Assembly (NCBI GenBank): GCA_030267125.1
Contig: JAJDJJ010000003.1
Coordinates: forward strand, 1-64,000
Direction of reading: 5' to 3'
Length of the DNA: 64,000 nt
Source of the DNA: Bacteroidales bacterium OttesenSCG-928-B11
GTDB taxonomy: Bacteria > Bacteroidota > Bacteroidia > Bacteroidales > WCHB1-69
Of the stretch, positions 7,082 to 16,416 are shown in pieces. How positions within the stretch are numbered: position 1 is the first letter of the stretch; each line of letters begins with the position of its first letter. The position numbers and the translations under genes are program-made. Below the pieces are notes generated by a model, which made no database searches, was not told the DNA's origin, and saw only the letters and a list, made by a program, of their open reading frames with translations.

Positions 7082-10053
7082 ACATAAAACAACTCATAGA
7101 AAAATATCAGTCGGACAGATATTATTATCTGACTAATAAATACAACGAAACACTACTTCGGAGCGATTTCCTTGACCCTTTTTTCGAGTTGTTAGGTTGG
7201 GATATAAAAAACAATGCAGGAAAACCGACCAACGAACGAGAAGTGATTTTGGAAGAAGCATTAAAGGCAAATGCTTCGGAACATTCTAAAAAACCGGATT
7301 ATACATTCCGTTTGTTTTCTGAAAGGAAATTCTTTTTAGAAGCGAAGAAACCATCTGTTTCTATCGAATCAAATAATGATACGGCAAAACAAGTCCGAAG
7401 ATATGGTTTTACCGCCAAATTGAAAATTTCTGTTTTGTCGAATTTTGAATATCTTATAATTTACGACACTTCGGTAAAAGTCGAAAAAGACGATACTTTT
7501 CAGAAAGCTATCATAAAAAAATATCATTATACCGAATATGAAAGCAAGTTTGAAGAAATCAAGAAATTGATAGGAAGAGATTCTGTTTATACAGGTTCTT
7601 TTGATTTAGAATGGAAAAATATTGAGGATAAAATTAATCACTATTCGGTTGATAATCTTTTTCTTACTCAAATAAATGAATGGAGAAAAGCGTTAGGAAC
7701 AGAAATTCATAAAAACGAAGCTGAAATTAACGAGCAACAACTGAACGATATCGTTCAGAGCTATTTGAATCGGATTTTATTTCTACGAGTGTGTGAAGAT
7801 AGAAATTTAGAAGATTATCAAACGCTGTTGAAATTTGCCAATGAAAATGATTTCAAGGCTTTGATTCAAAAATTTCAAGAAGCAGATAAACGATATAATT
7901 CAGGGCTATTCGACCAATTATTAAAAGAGAAAATCATTGAAAACGTAAGTTCTGTATTTTGGTCTATTATCAGGCAATTATATTATCCTGAAAGCCCTTA
8001 TTCATTCAGCGTGTTCTCGTCTGATATATTGGGACGGATTTACGAAATTTTCCTTTCAGAAAGATTAGCTATCAAGAATGGAACAGTTGAGTTGATAAAG
8101 AAACCTGAAAATATAGACAGGGACATTGTAGCTACGCCAACTTTCATTATCACGGATATTTTAAGAAGTACTGTTTTGCCTAAATGCAAGGACAAAACCG
8201 ATGAAGAAATATTGCAGTTAAAATTTGCTGATATTGCGTGCGGTTCAGGAGCTTTTTTGTTGGAACTTTATCAATTACTGAATGATATCCTTGTAGATTA
8301 TTATTTGAAAAACAATAAATCCAAACTTATACAAACCAATATTAACACTTACAAACTTTCATTTGAAACAAAACGAACGCTGTTATTGAATTGTGTTTTT
8401 GGTATTGATAAAGATTTCAATGCGGTAGAAGCCACAAAATTCGGTTTGTTATTGAAATTATTGGAAGGTGAAGATATTAATACAATTAGTAATACAAAAC
8501 CTGTTTTGCCCGACCTTTCCACAACTATCTTTTTCGGAAATAGCTTATTAAATCCTAAACAAGTAGCTAAGGAAAATCAAACAATTATCAATCCTTTTGA
8601 TTTTTCAAAGTTGCGTTTTGATGTGATTGTTGGCAATCCTCCTTATATGAAATCAGAGGATATGAAAAATATCACACCCCTTGAATTACCACTCTATAAA
8701 GAATATTACGAATCCGCTTACAAACAGTTTGACAAATACTTTTTGTTTTTAGAACAAGGTTTGAATCTCCTGACCGAAGACGGCGTTTTAGGATATATTG
8801 TGCCGAGTAAGTTTACAAAAGTTGGGGCAGGAAAAAATCTCCGAAAACTACTTACAGAAAATGAGTATATATATTCAATTGTATCTTTTGGGGCAAATCA
8901 AGTTTTTAACGATAAAACTACTTATACTTGTTTGCTCATATTAAGTAAGAAACAACATGCCACTTTCCAGTATGCCGAAGTCAATAATTTAGAAAAATGG
9001 AAAGTCCGAGAACCTGAATCAATGAAGTTTTCCGAGAAAAAAACTTCCGATTTAACCGATGATGTTTGGATATTGGTTTCTCCCGAATTAACCAACGTTT
9101 ACGATAAAATAGTTACTCAAAGCATAAAGTTAGTAAATTTAGTTGGGGATGAAAATATTTTCAATGGCATACAAACCAGTGCGAACAATATTTATATTTT
9201 CACTCCAACAAAGGAAGATGACAAGTATTATTATTGGGGCGACAACAATCAAATAGAGAAAAACTTTACGAAACCCTATTTTAAAACGTCTTCGGGCGAT
9301 GATAATTTGTACACTTATCGCACCTTTAAACCCAATGCAAGAGTCATTTATCCATACAAAAAGGTCGGCGATAAAGTCGAATTAATATCCTTAATTACAA
9401 TCGAAAAGAAATATCCACATGCTTATGCCTATCTTCAAAAGCATAAAAACAAATTGGATAATCCAAGCAGGGATACAAAACCCATTCCTCAAACAAAAAA
9501 TGAATGGTATAGATATGGAAGACACCAAAGTTTGGACAGTTGCGGATTGTCTTCAAAAATTATTGTTGGAGTTCTTTCTGTTGGCGATAAATATGCCGTT
9601 GATACTCACGGAACATTGATTTCTTCGGGCGGAACAGCAGGTTATTGCGTGGTTGCAGTTCCCGAAAATTCAGACTACTCCATTTATTACATTCAAGCTA
9701 TTCTAAACTCAAAATATTTAGAATGGTTTAGTTCCTTATATGGCGAAGTTTTCAGAGGCGGCTATATTGCGAGAGGGACAAAGGTTTTAACGAATCTTCC
9801 CATTAAGGAAATAGATTTTTCAAATTTACAAGAAAAAGAGCTACACGATAAAATTGTGTCAATACAAAAAGAATTAATTGCAATCCACGATGAAATAGAT
9901 GCAAATGCAGGAAATAAAAGAGTTCTAACACCACTGCAAGGACAATTTCAGCGAGAAAAAGCAGAATTAGATAATACATTAGCCCAATTGTACAATTTAG
10001 GCAACGAAGATTCATTAATCCCTTTAATCAAAGAATTGTATGAAGCTAATTAA
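7078..10053 (+). CDS. Eco57I-like type IIG restriction-modification enzyme (nuclease plus N6-adenine methyltransferase)
   Basis: A 991-residue fusion enzyme. Residues about 1-170 carry a PD-(D/E)xK nuclease core with PDY at 73-75 and EAK at 88-90. The SAM-binding motif I is DIACGSGAF (about 385-393) and the catalytic adenine-methyltransferase motif IV is NPPYM (about 519-523). A large C-terminal region ending in a coiled stretch (QKELIAIHDEI) is the expected target-recognition part. The protein should methylate one strand of an asymmetric site and cut nearby. The next gene, overlapping by 14 bases, supplies a second methyltransferase, as in the Eco57I arrangement. A BREX PglX protein was considered, but no other BREX gene is present and the N-terminal nuclease argues against it. 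Confidence 0.85.
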   Translation: MNIKQLIEKYQSDRYYYLTNKYNETLLRSDFLDPFFELLGWDIKNNAGKPTNEREVILEEALKANASEHSKKPDYTFRLFSERKFFLEAKKPSVSIESNNDTAKQVRRYGFTAKLKISVLSNFEYLIIYDTSVKVEKDDTFQKAIIKKYHYTEYESKFEEIKKLIGRDSVYTGSFDLEWKNIEDKINHYSVDNLFLTQINEWRKALGTEIHKNEAEINEQQLNDIVQSYLNRILFLRVCEDRNLEDYQTLLKFANENDFKALIQKFQEADKRYNSGLFDQLLKEKIIENVSSVFWSIIRQLYYPESPYSFSVFSSDILGRIYEIFLSERLAIKNGTVELIKKPENIDRDIVATPTFIITDILRSTVLPKCKDKTDEEILQLKFADIACGSGAFLLELYQLLNDILVDYYLKNNKSKLIQTNINTYKLSFETKRTLLLNCVFGIDKDFNAVEATKFGLLLKLLEGEDINTISNTKPVLPDLSTTIFFGNSLLNPKQVAKENQTIINPFDFSKLRFDVIVGNPPYMKSEDMKNITPLELPLYKEYYESAYKQFDKYFLFLEQGLNLLTEDGVLGYIVPSKFTKVGAGKNLRKLLTENEYIYSIVSFGANQVFNDKTTYTCLLILSKKQHATFQYAEVNNLEKWKVREPESMKFSEKKTSDLTDDVWILVSPELTNVYDKIVTQSIKLVNLVGDENIFNGIQTSANNIYIFTPTKEDDKYYYWGDNNQIEKNFTKPYFKTSSGDDNLYTYRTFKPNARVIYPYKKVGDKVELISLITIEKKYPHAYAYLQKHKNKLDNPSRDTKPIPQTKNEWYRYGRHQSLDSCGLSSKIIVGVLSVGDKYAVDTHGTLISSGGTAGYCVVAVPENSDYSIYYIQAILNSKYLEWFSSLYGEVFRGGYIARGTKVLTNLPIKEIDFSNLQEKELHDKIVSIQKELIAIHDEIDANAGNKRVLTPLQGQFQREKAELDNTLAQLYNLGNEDSLIPLIKELYEAN

Positions 10054-11647
10054 AAATGAATCTGCCGAAAAATTGCGAGGCGGTTTTTACACGCCTGAAC
10101 CTATTGCCTCATTCATTCTGAAATGGGGAATTAATGGGAGTGTTGACTATGACATTTTAGAACCAAGTTGCGGCGATGGCGTTTTTTTAGAACAATTGCG
10201 AGAAAGTAATCATAGATTTAATTCCGTTACCGCTATTGAATTTGATGAAATTGAAGCCGAAAAGGCAGAACGTGTAAACTTGAATAACAAAACAGTTATT
10301 AATACCGATTTTCATTTATATTGCAACGAAACAATTCAGCGGTTTGACTTAATTGTTGGAAATCCGCCTTATATCCGCTATCAATATTTCGACAAAGACC
10401 AGCAAATAGAAGCAGATAAGATATTTAATCGGGCAAAATTAAAATATTCAAAACTTACTAATGCGTGGGTTTCTTTTGTTGTTGGTTCAAGTCTACTTCT
10501 CAAAGAAAAAGGGAAAATAGGATTTGTAATTCCTGCCGAACTGCTTCAGGTTTCTTATGCCCAACAACTACGTGAATTTTTAGGGCATTTTTACAACAAA
10601 ATCAATATTATCTCTTTTGAAAAATTGGTTTTTCCTGATATTCAACAGGAAGTTGTTCTTTTGCTTTGCGAGAAAAACGATAGCAATTCGCATTTAATTG
10701 AACACTTAGAACTAAGAAACGCTTCGGATTTAGCAAAATTAGATGTAAATAAGTTAAAAAGCCCAACCAAAAAGATTGATTTCAAATCTAAAAAATGGAC
10801 GTATTATTTTTTGGAACAGGAAGAAATTGATTTTTTGGAGAAAATAGCTTCTGATAAAAACATATCGACTATTGGGAAATATGCTGACGTAGAAGTTGGA
10901 ATTACGACAGGAGCAAATAATTATTTTACGGTTCCATACTCAATAGTGCAATTTTATCAACTTGAAGAATTTGCTAAACCGATGGTTGGCAGAAGCGTTC
11001 AAGTTAACAGCATTGTTTTTACTCAAAAAGATTGGCAGAAAAATGTACAAAGTGAAGCGAAAGCTAATTTATTGGTATTTCCTCCAAAAGAGCAACTGAA
11101 TGGGCGCTTGGGAGTTAAAAGTTATTTGGAATATGGTGAATCTGTCGGGATAAACAAAGGTTACAAAACAGGTATTCGCGATGATTGGTTTGTGATTCCA
11201 TCTATAAAATTATCTGAAGCATTATTTATCCGTAGAAATAATTTGTTCCCTCGTTTGATTTTAAACGAAGCAGGAGCCTACACAACAGATACCATGCACA
11301 GAGTATTTATAAAAGAGCAAACAAATAAGTATGCTTTTATTGCCAGTTTTTATAATTCCCTCTCTTTAGCATTTTCCGAAATTGTAGGAAGAAGCTATGG
11401 CGGCGGCGTCCTCGAATTGATGCCAAGCGAAGCAGAAAAAATCCTTCTTCCCTATTGTGCAGAAAATGAAGAATTGCTTTCTGTCATTGACGGAATGATG
11501 CGTAAAAAGAAAAACATTGATGAAATATTGAAAATCACTAACGATGAGATTCTGAAACATGGATACGGATTTTCGGATAAAGAGATAAAATTTGCGGATA
11601 GTATTTGGAAAAAGCTGTCAGCAAGAAGGTTGAATAGGAATAAATAG
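10040..11647 (+). CDS. Companion N6-adenine DNA methyltransferase
   Basis: A 535-residue class I SAM-dependent methyltransferase. Motif I is EPSCGDGVFL (about residues 41-50) and motif IV is NPPYIRY (108-114), both of the Eco57I/N6-adenine type. No nuclease motif is visible at the N-terminus. Residues about 270-480 contain a likely target-recognition domain. The start overlaps the end of the type IIG enzyme by 14 bases, so it is co-translated. It probably protects the strand that the bifunctional enzyme leaves unmodified. Sequence specificity cannot be read from the protein. Confidence 0.85.
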   Translation: MKLIKNESAEKLRGGFYTPEPIASFILKWGINGSVDYDILEPSCGDGVFLEQLRESNHRFNSVTAIEFDEIEAEKAERVNLNNKTVINTDFHLYCNETIQRFDLIVGNPPYIRYQYFDKDQQIEADKIFNRAKLKYSKLTNAWVSFVVGSSLLLKEKGKIGFVIPAELLQVSYAQQLREFLGHFYNKINIISFEKLVFPDIQQEVVLLLCEKNDSNSHLIEHLELRNASDLAKLDVNKLKSPTKKIDFKSKKWTYYFLEQEEIDFLEKIASDKNISTIGKYADVEVGITTGANNYFTVPYSIVQFYQLEEFAKPMVGRSVQVNSIVFTQKDWQKNVQSEAKANLLVFPPKEQLNGRLGVKSYLEYGESVGINKGYKTGIRDDWFVIPSIKLSEALFIRRNNLFPRLILNEAGAYTTDTMHRVFIKEQTNKYAFIASFYNSLSLAFSEIVGRSYGGGVLELMPSEAEKILLPYCAENEELLSVIDGMMRKKKNIDEILKITNDEILKHGYGFSDKEIKFADSIWKKLSARRLNRNK

Positions 11648-11657
11648 AAATAATAAT

Positions 11658-11894
11658 ATGATATCACGCGATCCATCAGAGTACATACGAGGTATTCAAC
11701 AAATTTTAGTTTCGGACAAAAAGAAGATTGGTTTTCTTTTTGGAGCAGGGAGCTCTTTAGCTCGGAAAAATGAGAAATCACTTACCGTTCCTGCAATTGG
11801 TAAAATGACAGCAGAAATTGTTGAAGATATCAGTAAAATGGTTTATGAGTTGTATGGATTGATGGAGGAGGAAATAAGAATAATAACAAGTTAA
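11658..11894 (+). pseudogene. Truncated SIR2-like protein (N-terminal fragment)
   Basis: A 78-codon ORF starting 10 bases after the methyltransferase. Its first 55 residues, with KKIGFLFGAGSSLARKN and TVPAIGKMTAEI, look like the start of a SIR2-family NAD-binding protein: the GAGSS motif is the nucleotide-binding loop. Full-length SIR2-family defence proteins are several hundred residues, so nearly all of the catalytic domain is missing. The final residues (LMEEEIRIITS) do not look like SIR2. The GHKL gene starts 14 bases later, so the remainder seems to have been deleted or replaced. SIR2 proteins in defence systems consume NAD+ upon infection; this fragment should be inactive. Confidence 0.6.
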
Positions 11895-11908
11895 AATCAT
11901 AAAATATT

Positions 11909-13939
11909 ATGCAACAATCAATCAATATCCTAAATTATATTAAAAGCATAAAGATAAATCCCGACGAATATTTATTGCCGTTGCTTGAAGTTGTTGTAAA
12001 TGCTATTCAAAGCATTGAAGACAAAACAGACAATGAAAAAGGACAAATATCAATAAAAGCAATTCGGTCTCCTCTACAAACAATAGAATTTGAAGATGAG
12101 CTTCCTTATAATCCTATAATTGGTTTCGAAGTTTATGATAATGGTGTTGGTTTTATTCAAAGCAGATTTAGTGCTTTTGGAGATGCTTTTACTGATTTTA
12201 ACGCAAAAAAAGGCTGTAAAGGTATTGGAAGATATACAGTTCTTGCTTGCTTTGGAAGTATGGAGGTAAATAGTACTTTTTTTGAAAATGGGAAATGGTA
12301 TAATCGAGCATTTCGATTTGATAACGCAAAGGAAAATAATGGCAATATAAAGGAGACTGACACACAAATATTGAAAACAAAAATTAGTTTGAATAATTAT
12401 AAAAAAGAGTTTATTAGTTATATTACCAAAAATAAAATAGAATTAATTGATATTGCAGAAAATATTATACAGCATTGCTTGTTGTATTTTATCGAAGATG
12501 CAATGCCTGCTATAAAATTATACGATGAGGGGACAAGTAAAAATCCGATTTTTTTAAATGATATTTATCGTAATGTGATAAAATTTGACAGAGAACCTGC
12601 ACAATTAAAAATAGATAATATTGATTCGATTTTCAATTTAAATTATCTCAAAAACTATTCTAATAAAGCACATTCTTTTCATTTATGTGCAAATAAAAGA
12701 GAAGTCGGAAAAAAAACAAATATGTCAAATTTTATCCCTTCATTTGTACAGAGTTTAATTGATGAACAACAAAAGAAATATTATTTATCTATTTATGTAA
12801 CAGGCGACTTTCTTGATGAAAAAGCGAATAATCAAAGAAATGAATTTTCTGTTCCTTTAAAAAAGGAACAGAAAACTGATTTTGACGAAATTTGTCTTAG
12901 TGAACTTTTTGATAATCTGTCGGATAATGTAAGACAAACATATTCTAACTTTATAGAAACAGCAGATAAAGAAAAAAATGAAAGAATACGAAATTACATA
13001 TTAAATGGAAAAACGCCTCGATTAGCATACAAACACTTGCTTAATGTGTCAAATATATTTGATGATATTTACGCAAACATATCAGATGAACGATTAGAAG
13101 CAGAATTAGCTAAAAAGGTTTTTCAATTAGAGCAAAAACGAACAAAGGCGTTTAATAAAGCATTTAATAAAAAGAAGTATGATAAAGAAGAATTTGGTAA
13201 GATTCTTACAGAAGTTTTGCGAGAAGAAGCGGCTTTTTCGCAAGACAAATTAGCCGATTTAATGGTGCGTCGAAAATCTGTAATCAAACTTTTTAAACAA
13301 TATTTGGAATGGCGTAGTGAAGAAAATTATATGTTGGAAGAAGATTTACATAATATAATTTTCACAATGGGAGCAGAGACCGATACAATGCCAATAGACT
13401 ATCATAATTTGTGGCTGTTAGATGAGCGACTTACATTTTATCGCCGTACCAACTCGGATAAGCAATTACGAACAAACAAAGATTTTGATGTGAATAGTCA
13501 AAAAGAACCTGACCTATTGATTTATGATTTCCCATGGGCTTATTCAGATAATCCGAACAATGTTAATTCATTAGTTCTTTTCGAGTTTAAACGACCTGGG
13601 AGAGATATGAATACTACTAAGGATAAAAAATTAGATTCCCAAGTAGAGGGCTATTTTGAGAAATTAATGGAAAGTAAAGCAACAAATGAAAAAGGGCGAA
13701 TTTTAAATGTTCAAGACAATACGGCTAAATTTGGTTATGTTATTTGTGAATTACACAAAGAGTTAGAAGAATATAACATAAAGTATAATTATTTTAAGAA
13801 AACACCTTATGGAACTTTATATAAAATAAACCCAGAATTAAATATGTATATTGAAGTTATGTCTTATCAAACAATGGTTGATTTTGCAGAAAAAAGACAT
13901 GATGCATTTTTCCAGGCATTAGGCATTCATAATTTATGA
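11909..13939 (+). CDS. GHKL-type ATPase with C-terminal PD-(D/E)xK-like nuclease module, restriction-linked
   Basis: A 676-residue protein. The N-terminal 120 residues carry the three GHKL (Hsp90/MutL/MORC-type) ATP-binding boxes: EVVVNAIQS (27-35), DNGVGF (77-82) and GCKGIGRYT (102-110). A long helical middle region includes a Lys/Glu-rich stretch near 400-450. A nuclease-like module follows, with PDLLIYDFP (about 532) and VLFEFKRPG (about 555-563), then a Q..E..Y helix (SQVEGYFEKL) typical of PD-(D/E)xK folds. The last 80 residues resemble the tail of the second GHKL protein at 44571-46406. It is the fifth gene of the type IIG locus and is visibly AT-rich. Not a histidine kinase: no phospho-acceptor domain. 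Likely an ATP-switched DNA-acting partner; function is inference. Confidence 0.75.
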   Translation: MQQSINILNYIKSIKINPDEYLLPLLEVVVNAIQSIEDKTDNEKGQISIKAIRSPLQTIEFEDELPYNPIIGFEVYDNGVGFIQSRFSAFGDAFTDFNAKKGCKGIGRYTVLACFGSMEVNSTFFENGKWYNRAFRFDNAKENNGNIKETDTQILKTKISLNNYKKEFISYITKNKIELIDIAENIIQHCLLYFIEDAMPAIKLYDEGTSKNPIFLNDIYRNVIKFDREPAQLKIDNIDSIFNLNYLKNYSNKAHSFHLCANKREVGKKTNMSNFIPSFVQSLIDEQQKKYYLSIYVTGDFLDEKANNQRNEFSVPLKKEQKTDFDEICLSELFDNLSDNVRQTYSNFIETADKEKNERIRNYILNGKTPRLAYKHLLNVSNIFDDIYANISDERLEAELAKKVFQLEQKRTKAFNKAFNKKKYDKEEFGKILTEVLREEAAFSQDKLADLMVRRKSVIKLFKQYLEWRSEENYMLEEDLHNIIFTMGAETDTMPIDYHNLWLLDERLTFYRRTNSDKQLRTNKDFDVNSQKEPDLLIYDFPWAYSDNPNNVNSLVLFEFKRPGRDMNTTKDKKLDSQVEGYFEKLMESKATNEKGRILNVQDNTAKFGYVICELHKELEEYNIKYNYFKKTPYGTLYKINPELNMYIEVMSYQTMVDFAEKRHDAFFQALGIHNL

Positions 13940-14034
13940 AAGCATTTACAGTAACTGTCAATATAACAGTGACATGATGAGAAAGGAAAATATTACACGG
14001 TGTGTTTTAAGGAAGAAAGTTAGAATCAAAAAAC

Positions 14035-15153
14035 ATGACAACCCATTTCGACGAATATATCCGCCAAGGCGAACCCTCGCAGAGGGAGAAAAGTCAAATT
14101 TGGCAAATTGCGATTGGCCTACAGCAGGTTGATGGCTTAACGCCGTCTGCTTATCTCATTGAAACGGCGAAACAGAATATTGAAGGCGATATCACTATTG
14201 AAGAGGTAAAATATCGTATTGACAGCTATTATAAGCAACAGACAAATAGAAAAACTATCGATGACAATCGTACCGAAGAGGCTGATAAGGTTTCGGCAAA
14301 CATTACCGAGATATTATCGGAAAAGACCTTTACGCTCAGCCTTACAGAACTTCTATCTATTCACAAACGTTTATTTGCCGGCGTTGAAAATATTCAGGTA
14401 AAAGTGGGCAAAATTCGTGATTACAATATCACTAAAAACGAATGGGTGCTGAACGGGAAAACCGTTTTTTATGCCTCTTATGATACGATAAATGCAACTC
14501 TCAATTACGATTTTTCGCAAGAAAAAAAGTTTGATTATAAGGGACTTTCAAAAAGAGAAATAATAGAACATATTGCAAATTTTATTTCGGGATTATGGCA
14601 AATTCATGCTTTTGGAGAGGGGAACACACGTACAATAGCTGTTTTCAGCATTAAATACCTGCGCACATTTGGCTTTGAAATCGAAAACGATATGTTTGCA
14701 AGGCATTCGTGGTATTTTCGAAACGCTCTTGTTCGTGCAAACTACAATGACTACGAACATAATATTTATGCCACTTCAGAATATTTAATGCTATTCTTTG
14801 GCAATCTGTTGCTTGGAGAAAATAACGAATTAAAGAACAGATATTTGCGGATTGACTTAAACGCTAAAATTACAACTGAACCGAAGGAACAAAATCTCAT
14901 AAATACAGGTGGTCAGAAAGAATTGTTGGGTGGTCAGAAAAAGTGGTCAGAAAAAGTGGTCAGATTACTTGAACTTATTGCTGAAAAACCAACCATTACC
15001 CGGAAAGAGCTTTCGGAAGCATTGCAAATCAACCCTTCTGCTGTGCAAAAACATATAGAAAAATTAAAAGAACAAAAAATTATTTCTCGTGTCGGATCGG
15101 ATAAAAAAGGAAGTTGGGTAATCACATCAAAAGAAAATAGAGACAATGAATAG
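14035..15153 (+). CDS. Fic-domain protein (probable AMP-transferase) with C-terminal winged helix
   Basis: A 372-residue Fic protein. The N-terminal region (GLTPSAYLIETAKQNIEGDIT, about 35-55) resembles the VbhA-type inhibitory segment, though the serine/threonine expected four residues before the Glu is a lysine. The catalytic motif is HAFGEGNTRT (about 190-199): it keeps His, Phe, acidic residue, Gly-Asn and Arg, but has Thr where Gly is usual and lacks the last Arg of the strict consensus. The C-terminus has a winged helix (ITRKELSEALQINPSAVQKHIEKL). Fic enzymes AMPylate proteins, and with this layout may act as self-regulated toxins or regulators. It lies 95 bases after the GHKL gene and overlaps the HAD gene by eight bases. 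Confidence 0.8.
   Translation: MTTHFDEYIRQGEPSQREKSQIWQIAIGLQQVDGLTPSAYLIETAKQNIEGDITIEEVKYRIDSYYKQQTNRKTIDDNRTEEADKVSANITEILSEKTFTLSLTELLSIHKRLFAGVENIQVKVGKIRDYNITKNEWVLNGKTVFYASYDTINATLNYDFSQEKKFDYKGLSKREIIEHIANFISGLWQIHAFGEGNTRTIAVFSIKYLRTFGFEIENDMFARHSWYFRNALVRANYNDYEHNIYATSEYLMLFFGNLLLGENNELKNRYLRIDLNAKITTEPKEQNLINTGGQKELLGGQKKWSEKVVRLLELIAEKPTITRKELSEALQINPSAVQKHIEKLKEQKIISRVGSDKKGSWVITSKENRDNE
14909..14963 (+). repeat. Short direct repeats GTGGTCAG inside fic
   Basis: Four copies of GTGGTCAG start at 14909, 14930, 14943 and 14956 and encode a Gly/Gln/Lys/Trp-rich linker (GGQKELLGGQKKWSEK) between the Fic core and the winged helix. The copies are 21, 13 and 13 bases apart. Because 13 is not a multiple of 3, a gain or loss of one unit would shift the frame and separate the two domains. 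Confidence 0.7.
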
Positions 15154-15844
15154 TAATAGAAAAATAACAATCATCGCTTTTGACGCAGACGACACTTTAT
15201 GGGTGAACGAACCCTATTTTCAGGAAGCTGAAAAACAGTTTTGTATTTTGCTTGAGAATTATCATTCGCCGCAAATTGTTTCGCAAGAACTTTTTAAAAC
15301 CGAAATGAAGAATCTGCATTCTTACGGATTTGGAATTAAAGGCTTTATACTGTGCATGATTGAAACCGCAAACAGAGTTTCCAACAAAACGGTATCATCG
15401 GATATCATCGATAAAATCATTGAAATCGGTCACGAATTATTACAGAAGCCGATTGAACTTCTCCACGGCGTTCAAGAAACATTGGACGCTTTAAACGGAA
15501 ATTATAAATTAGTAGTTGCCACAAAAGGCGATTTATTAGACCAAGAGAGAAAACTTAAAAAATCGGGATTGGAGCATTATTTCCACCACATTGAAATTAT
15601 GAGCGACAAGAAAGTCAGCGATTACCAAAAGTTGCTTAAACATTTGGACTGCCAACCCGAAAACTTTTTAATGTTGGGCAATTCGATTAAGTCGGATATC
15701 GTACCTGTCTTGGAGTTAGGAGCTTACAGTGCCCACATTCCTTATCATGTAACGTGGACGCACGAACAACAAGAAGATGAACTTAAACACGAGAAATTTA
15801 TTCAATTACAATCAATTGATGAGATATTGAGTTATTTGAGATAG
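15146..15844 (+). CDS. HAD-superfamily hydrolase (phosphatase-like)
   Basis: A 232-residue HAD protein. Motif I is DADDTLW (14-20), with both catalytic aspartates. A helical cap domain follows (about 25-100). Motif II/III regions are VVATKGD and SDKK, and motif IV is LGNSIKSD. Enzymes of this size and motif pattern usually remove phosphate from small metabolites, with loose specificity. Its start overlaps the end of fic by eight bases, so the two are probably co-translated. The substrate cannot be predicted. Confidence 0.8.
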   Translation: MNSNRKITIIAFDADDTLWVNEPYFQEAEKQFCILLENYHSPQIVSQELFKTEMKNLHSYGFGIKGFILCMIETANRVSNKTVSSDIIDKIIEIGHELLQKPIELLHGVQETLDALNGNYKLVVATKGDLLDQERKLKKSGLEHYFHHIEIMSDKKVSDYQKLLKHLDCQPENFLMLGNSIKSDIVPVLELGAYSAHIPYHVTWTHEQQEDELKHEKFIQLQSIDEILSYLR

Positions 15845-15848
15845 AAAT

Positions 15849-15905
15849 ATGATAATACGAAGTGTAAAAAAGGAAGATTTAGAATCACTAAAAGCGGTTG
15901 TCAGC
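15849..15905 (+). pseudogene. Remnant of a GNAT acetyltransferase N-terminus
   Basis: The first 19 codons of the ORF-track entry (MIIRSVKKEDLESLKAVVS) look like the opening strand and helix of a GNAT-family N-acetyltransferase and not like a signal peptide. They run in frame straight into the lipoprotein start at 15906. The likely explanation is a deletion that removed the rest of an acetyltransferase gene. The match is short, so confidence is limited. Confidence 0.45.
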
Positions 15906-16379
15906 ATGAAATTAAAAAAAGCAGCTCTATTTTTGTCAATTTTAATTGTAATCCAAAGCTGTGGTATTACATATAAAAGTTCAGAATTATTTCAAGACAA
16001 AGAATCAGAAGAATTATTTAAACAAGCTCAATCTTATCAAAATAAAGGGCAACTTGACTCCGCTTTAGTGTACTTTGATAAAGCCGATAGCTTGGCGCCA
16101 AATACCGCACTAATTTTACATGAAAGAGGTCTATTAAAAAGTAATATTGGCAAATATGATGACGCTCTTTGTGACATAAACAAATCCATAGAATTGACGA
16201 CAGACCAACGACACAAGGAGATTCGAATATCAAATAGAGCACTGATACACATGGAGATGGGTAATATGACCGAAGCATGTGACGATTGGAGAAACTCAGG
16301 AAAATGGGGAAAAACAATAAACACATATTCATTTACTCGAGGTGCTGTTTGGCTTGGAGAGAAACAATATAAAAAGTAG
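15906..16379 (+). CDS. TPR-repeat lipoprotein
   Basis: A 157-residue protein. I choose the ATG at 15906 because it begins a clean lipoprotein signal (MKLKKAALFLSILIVIQSC) that would be buried if translation began at 15849. The mature part has two to three tetratricopeptide repeats (ELFKQAQSYQNKGQLDSALVYF and ILHERGLLKSNIGKYDDALCD), followed by a conserved-looking end (MTEACDDWRNSGKWG) seen in many Bacteroidota TPR proteins. It probably serves as a membrane-anchored protein-interaction module; the partner is unknown. Confidence 0.75.
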   Translation: MKLKKAALFLSILIVIQSCGITYKSSELFQDKESEELFKQAQSYQNKGQLDSALVYFDKADSLAPNTALILHERGLLKSNIGKYDDALCDINKSIELTTDQRHKEIRISNRALIHMEMGNMTEACDDWRNSGKWGKTINTYSFTRGAVWLGEKQYKK

Positions 16380-16416
16380 ATTTATCATATAACATAAAGC
16401 ATTTAAGAAACGAAAA

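Noticed and set aside
7078-10053. BREX PglX methyltransferase
   Set aside because: The enzyme has an N-terminal PD-(D/E)xK nuclease and no BREX partner genes (brxA, brxB, brxC, pglZ) are present. Eco57I-like type IIG fits better.
11909-13939. Two-component histidine kinase or MutL repair protein
   Set aside because: GHKL boxes are present, but there is no phospho-acceptor domain, no membrane segment and no MutL C-terminal motif; the C-terminus is nuclease-like.
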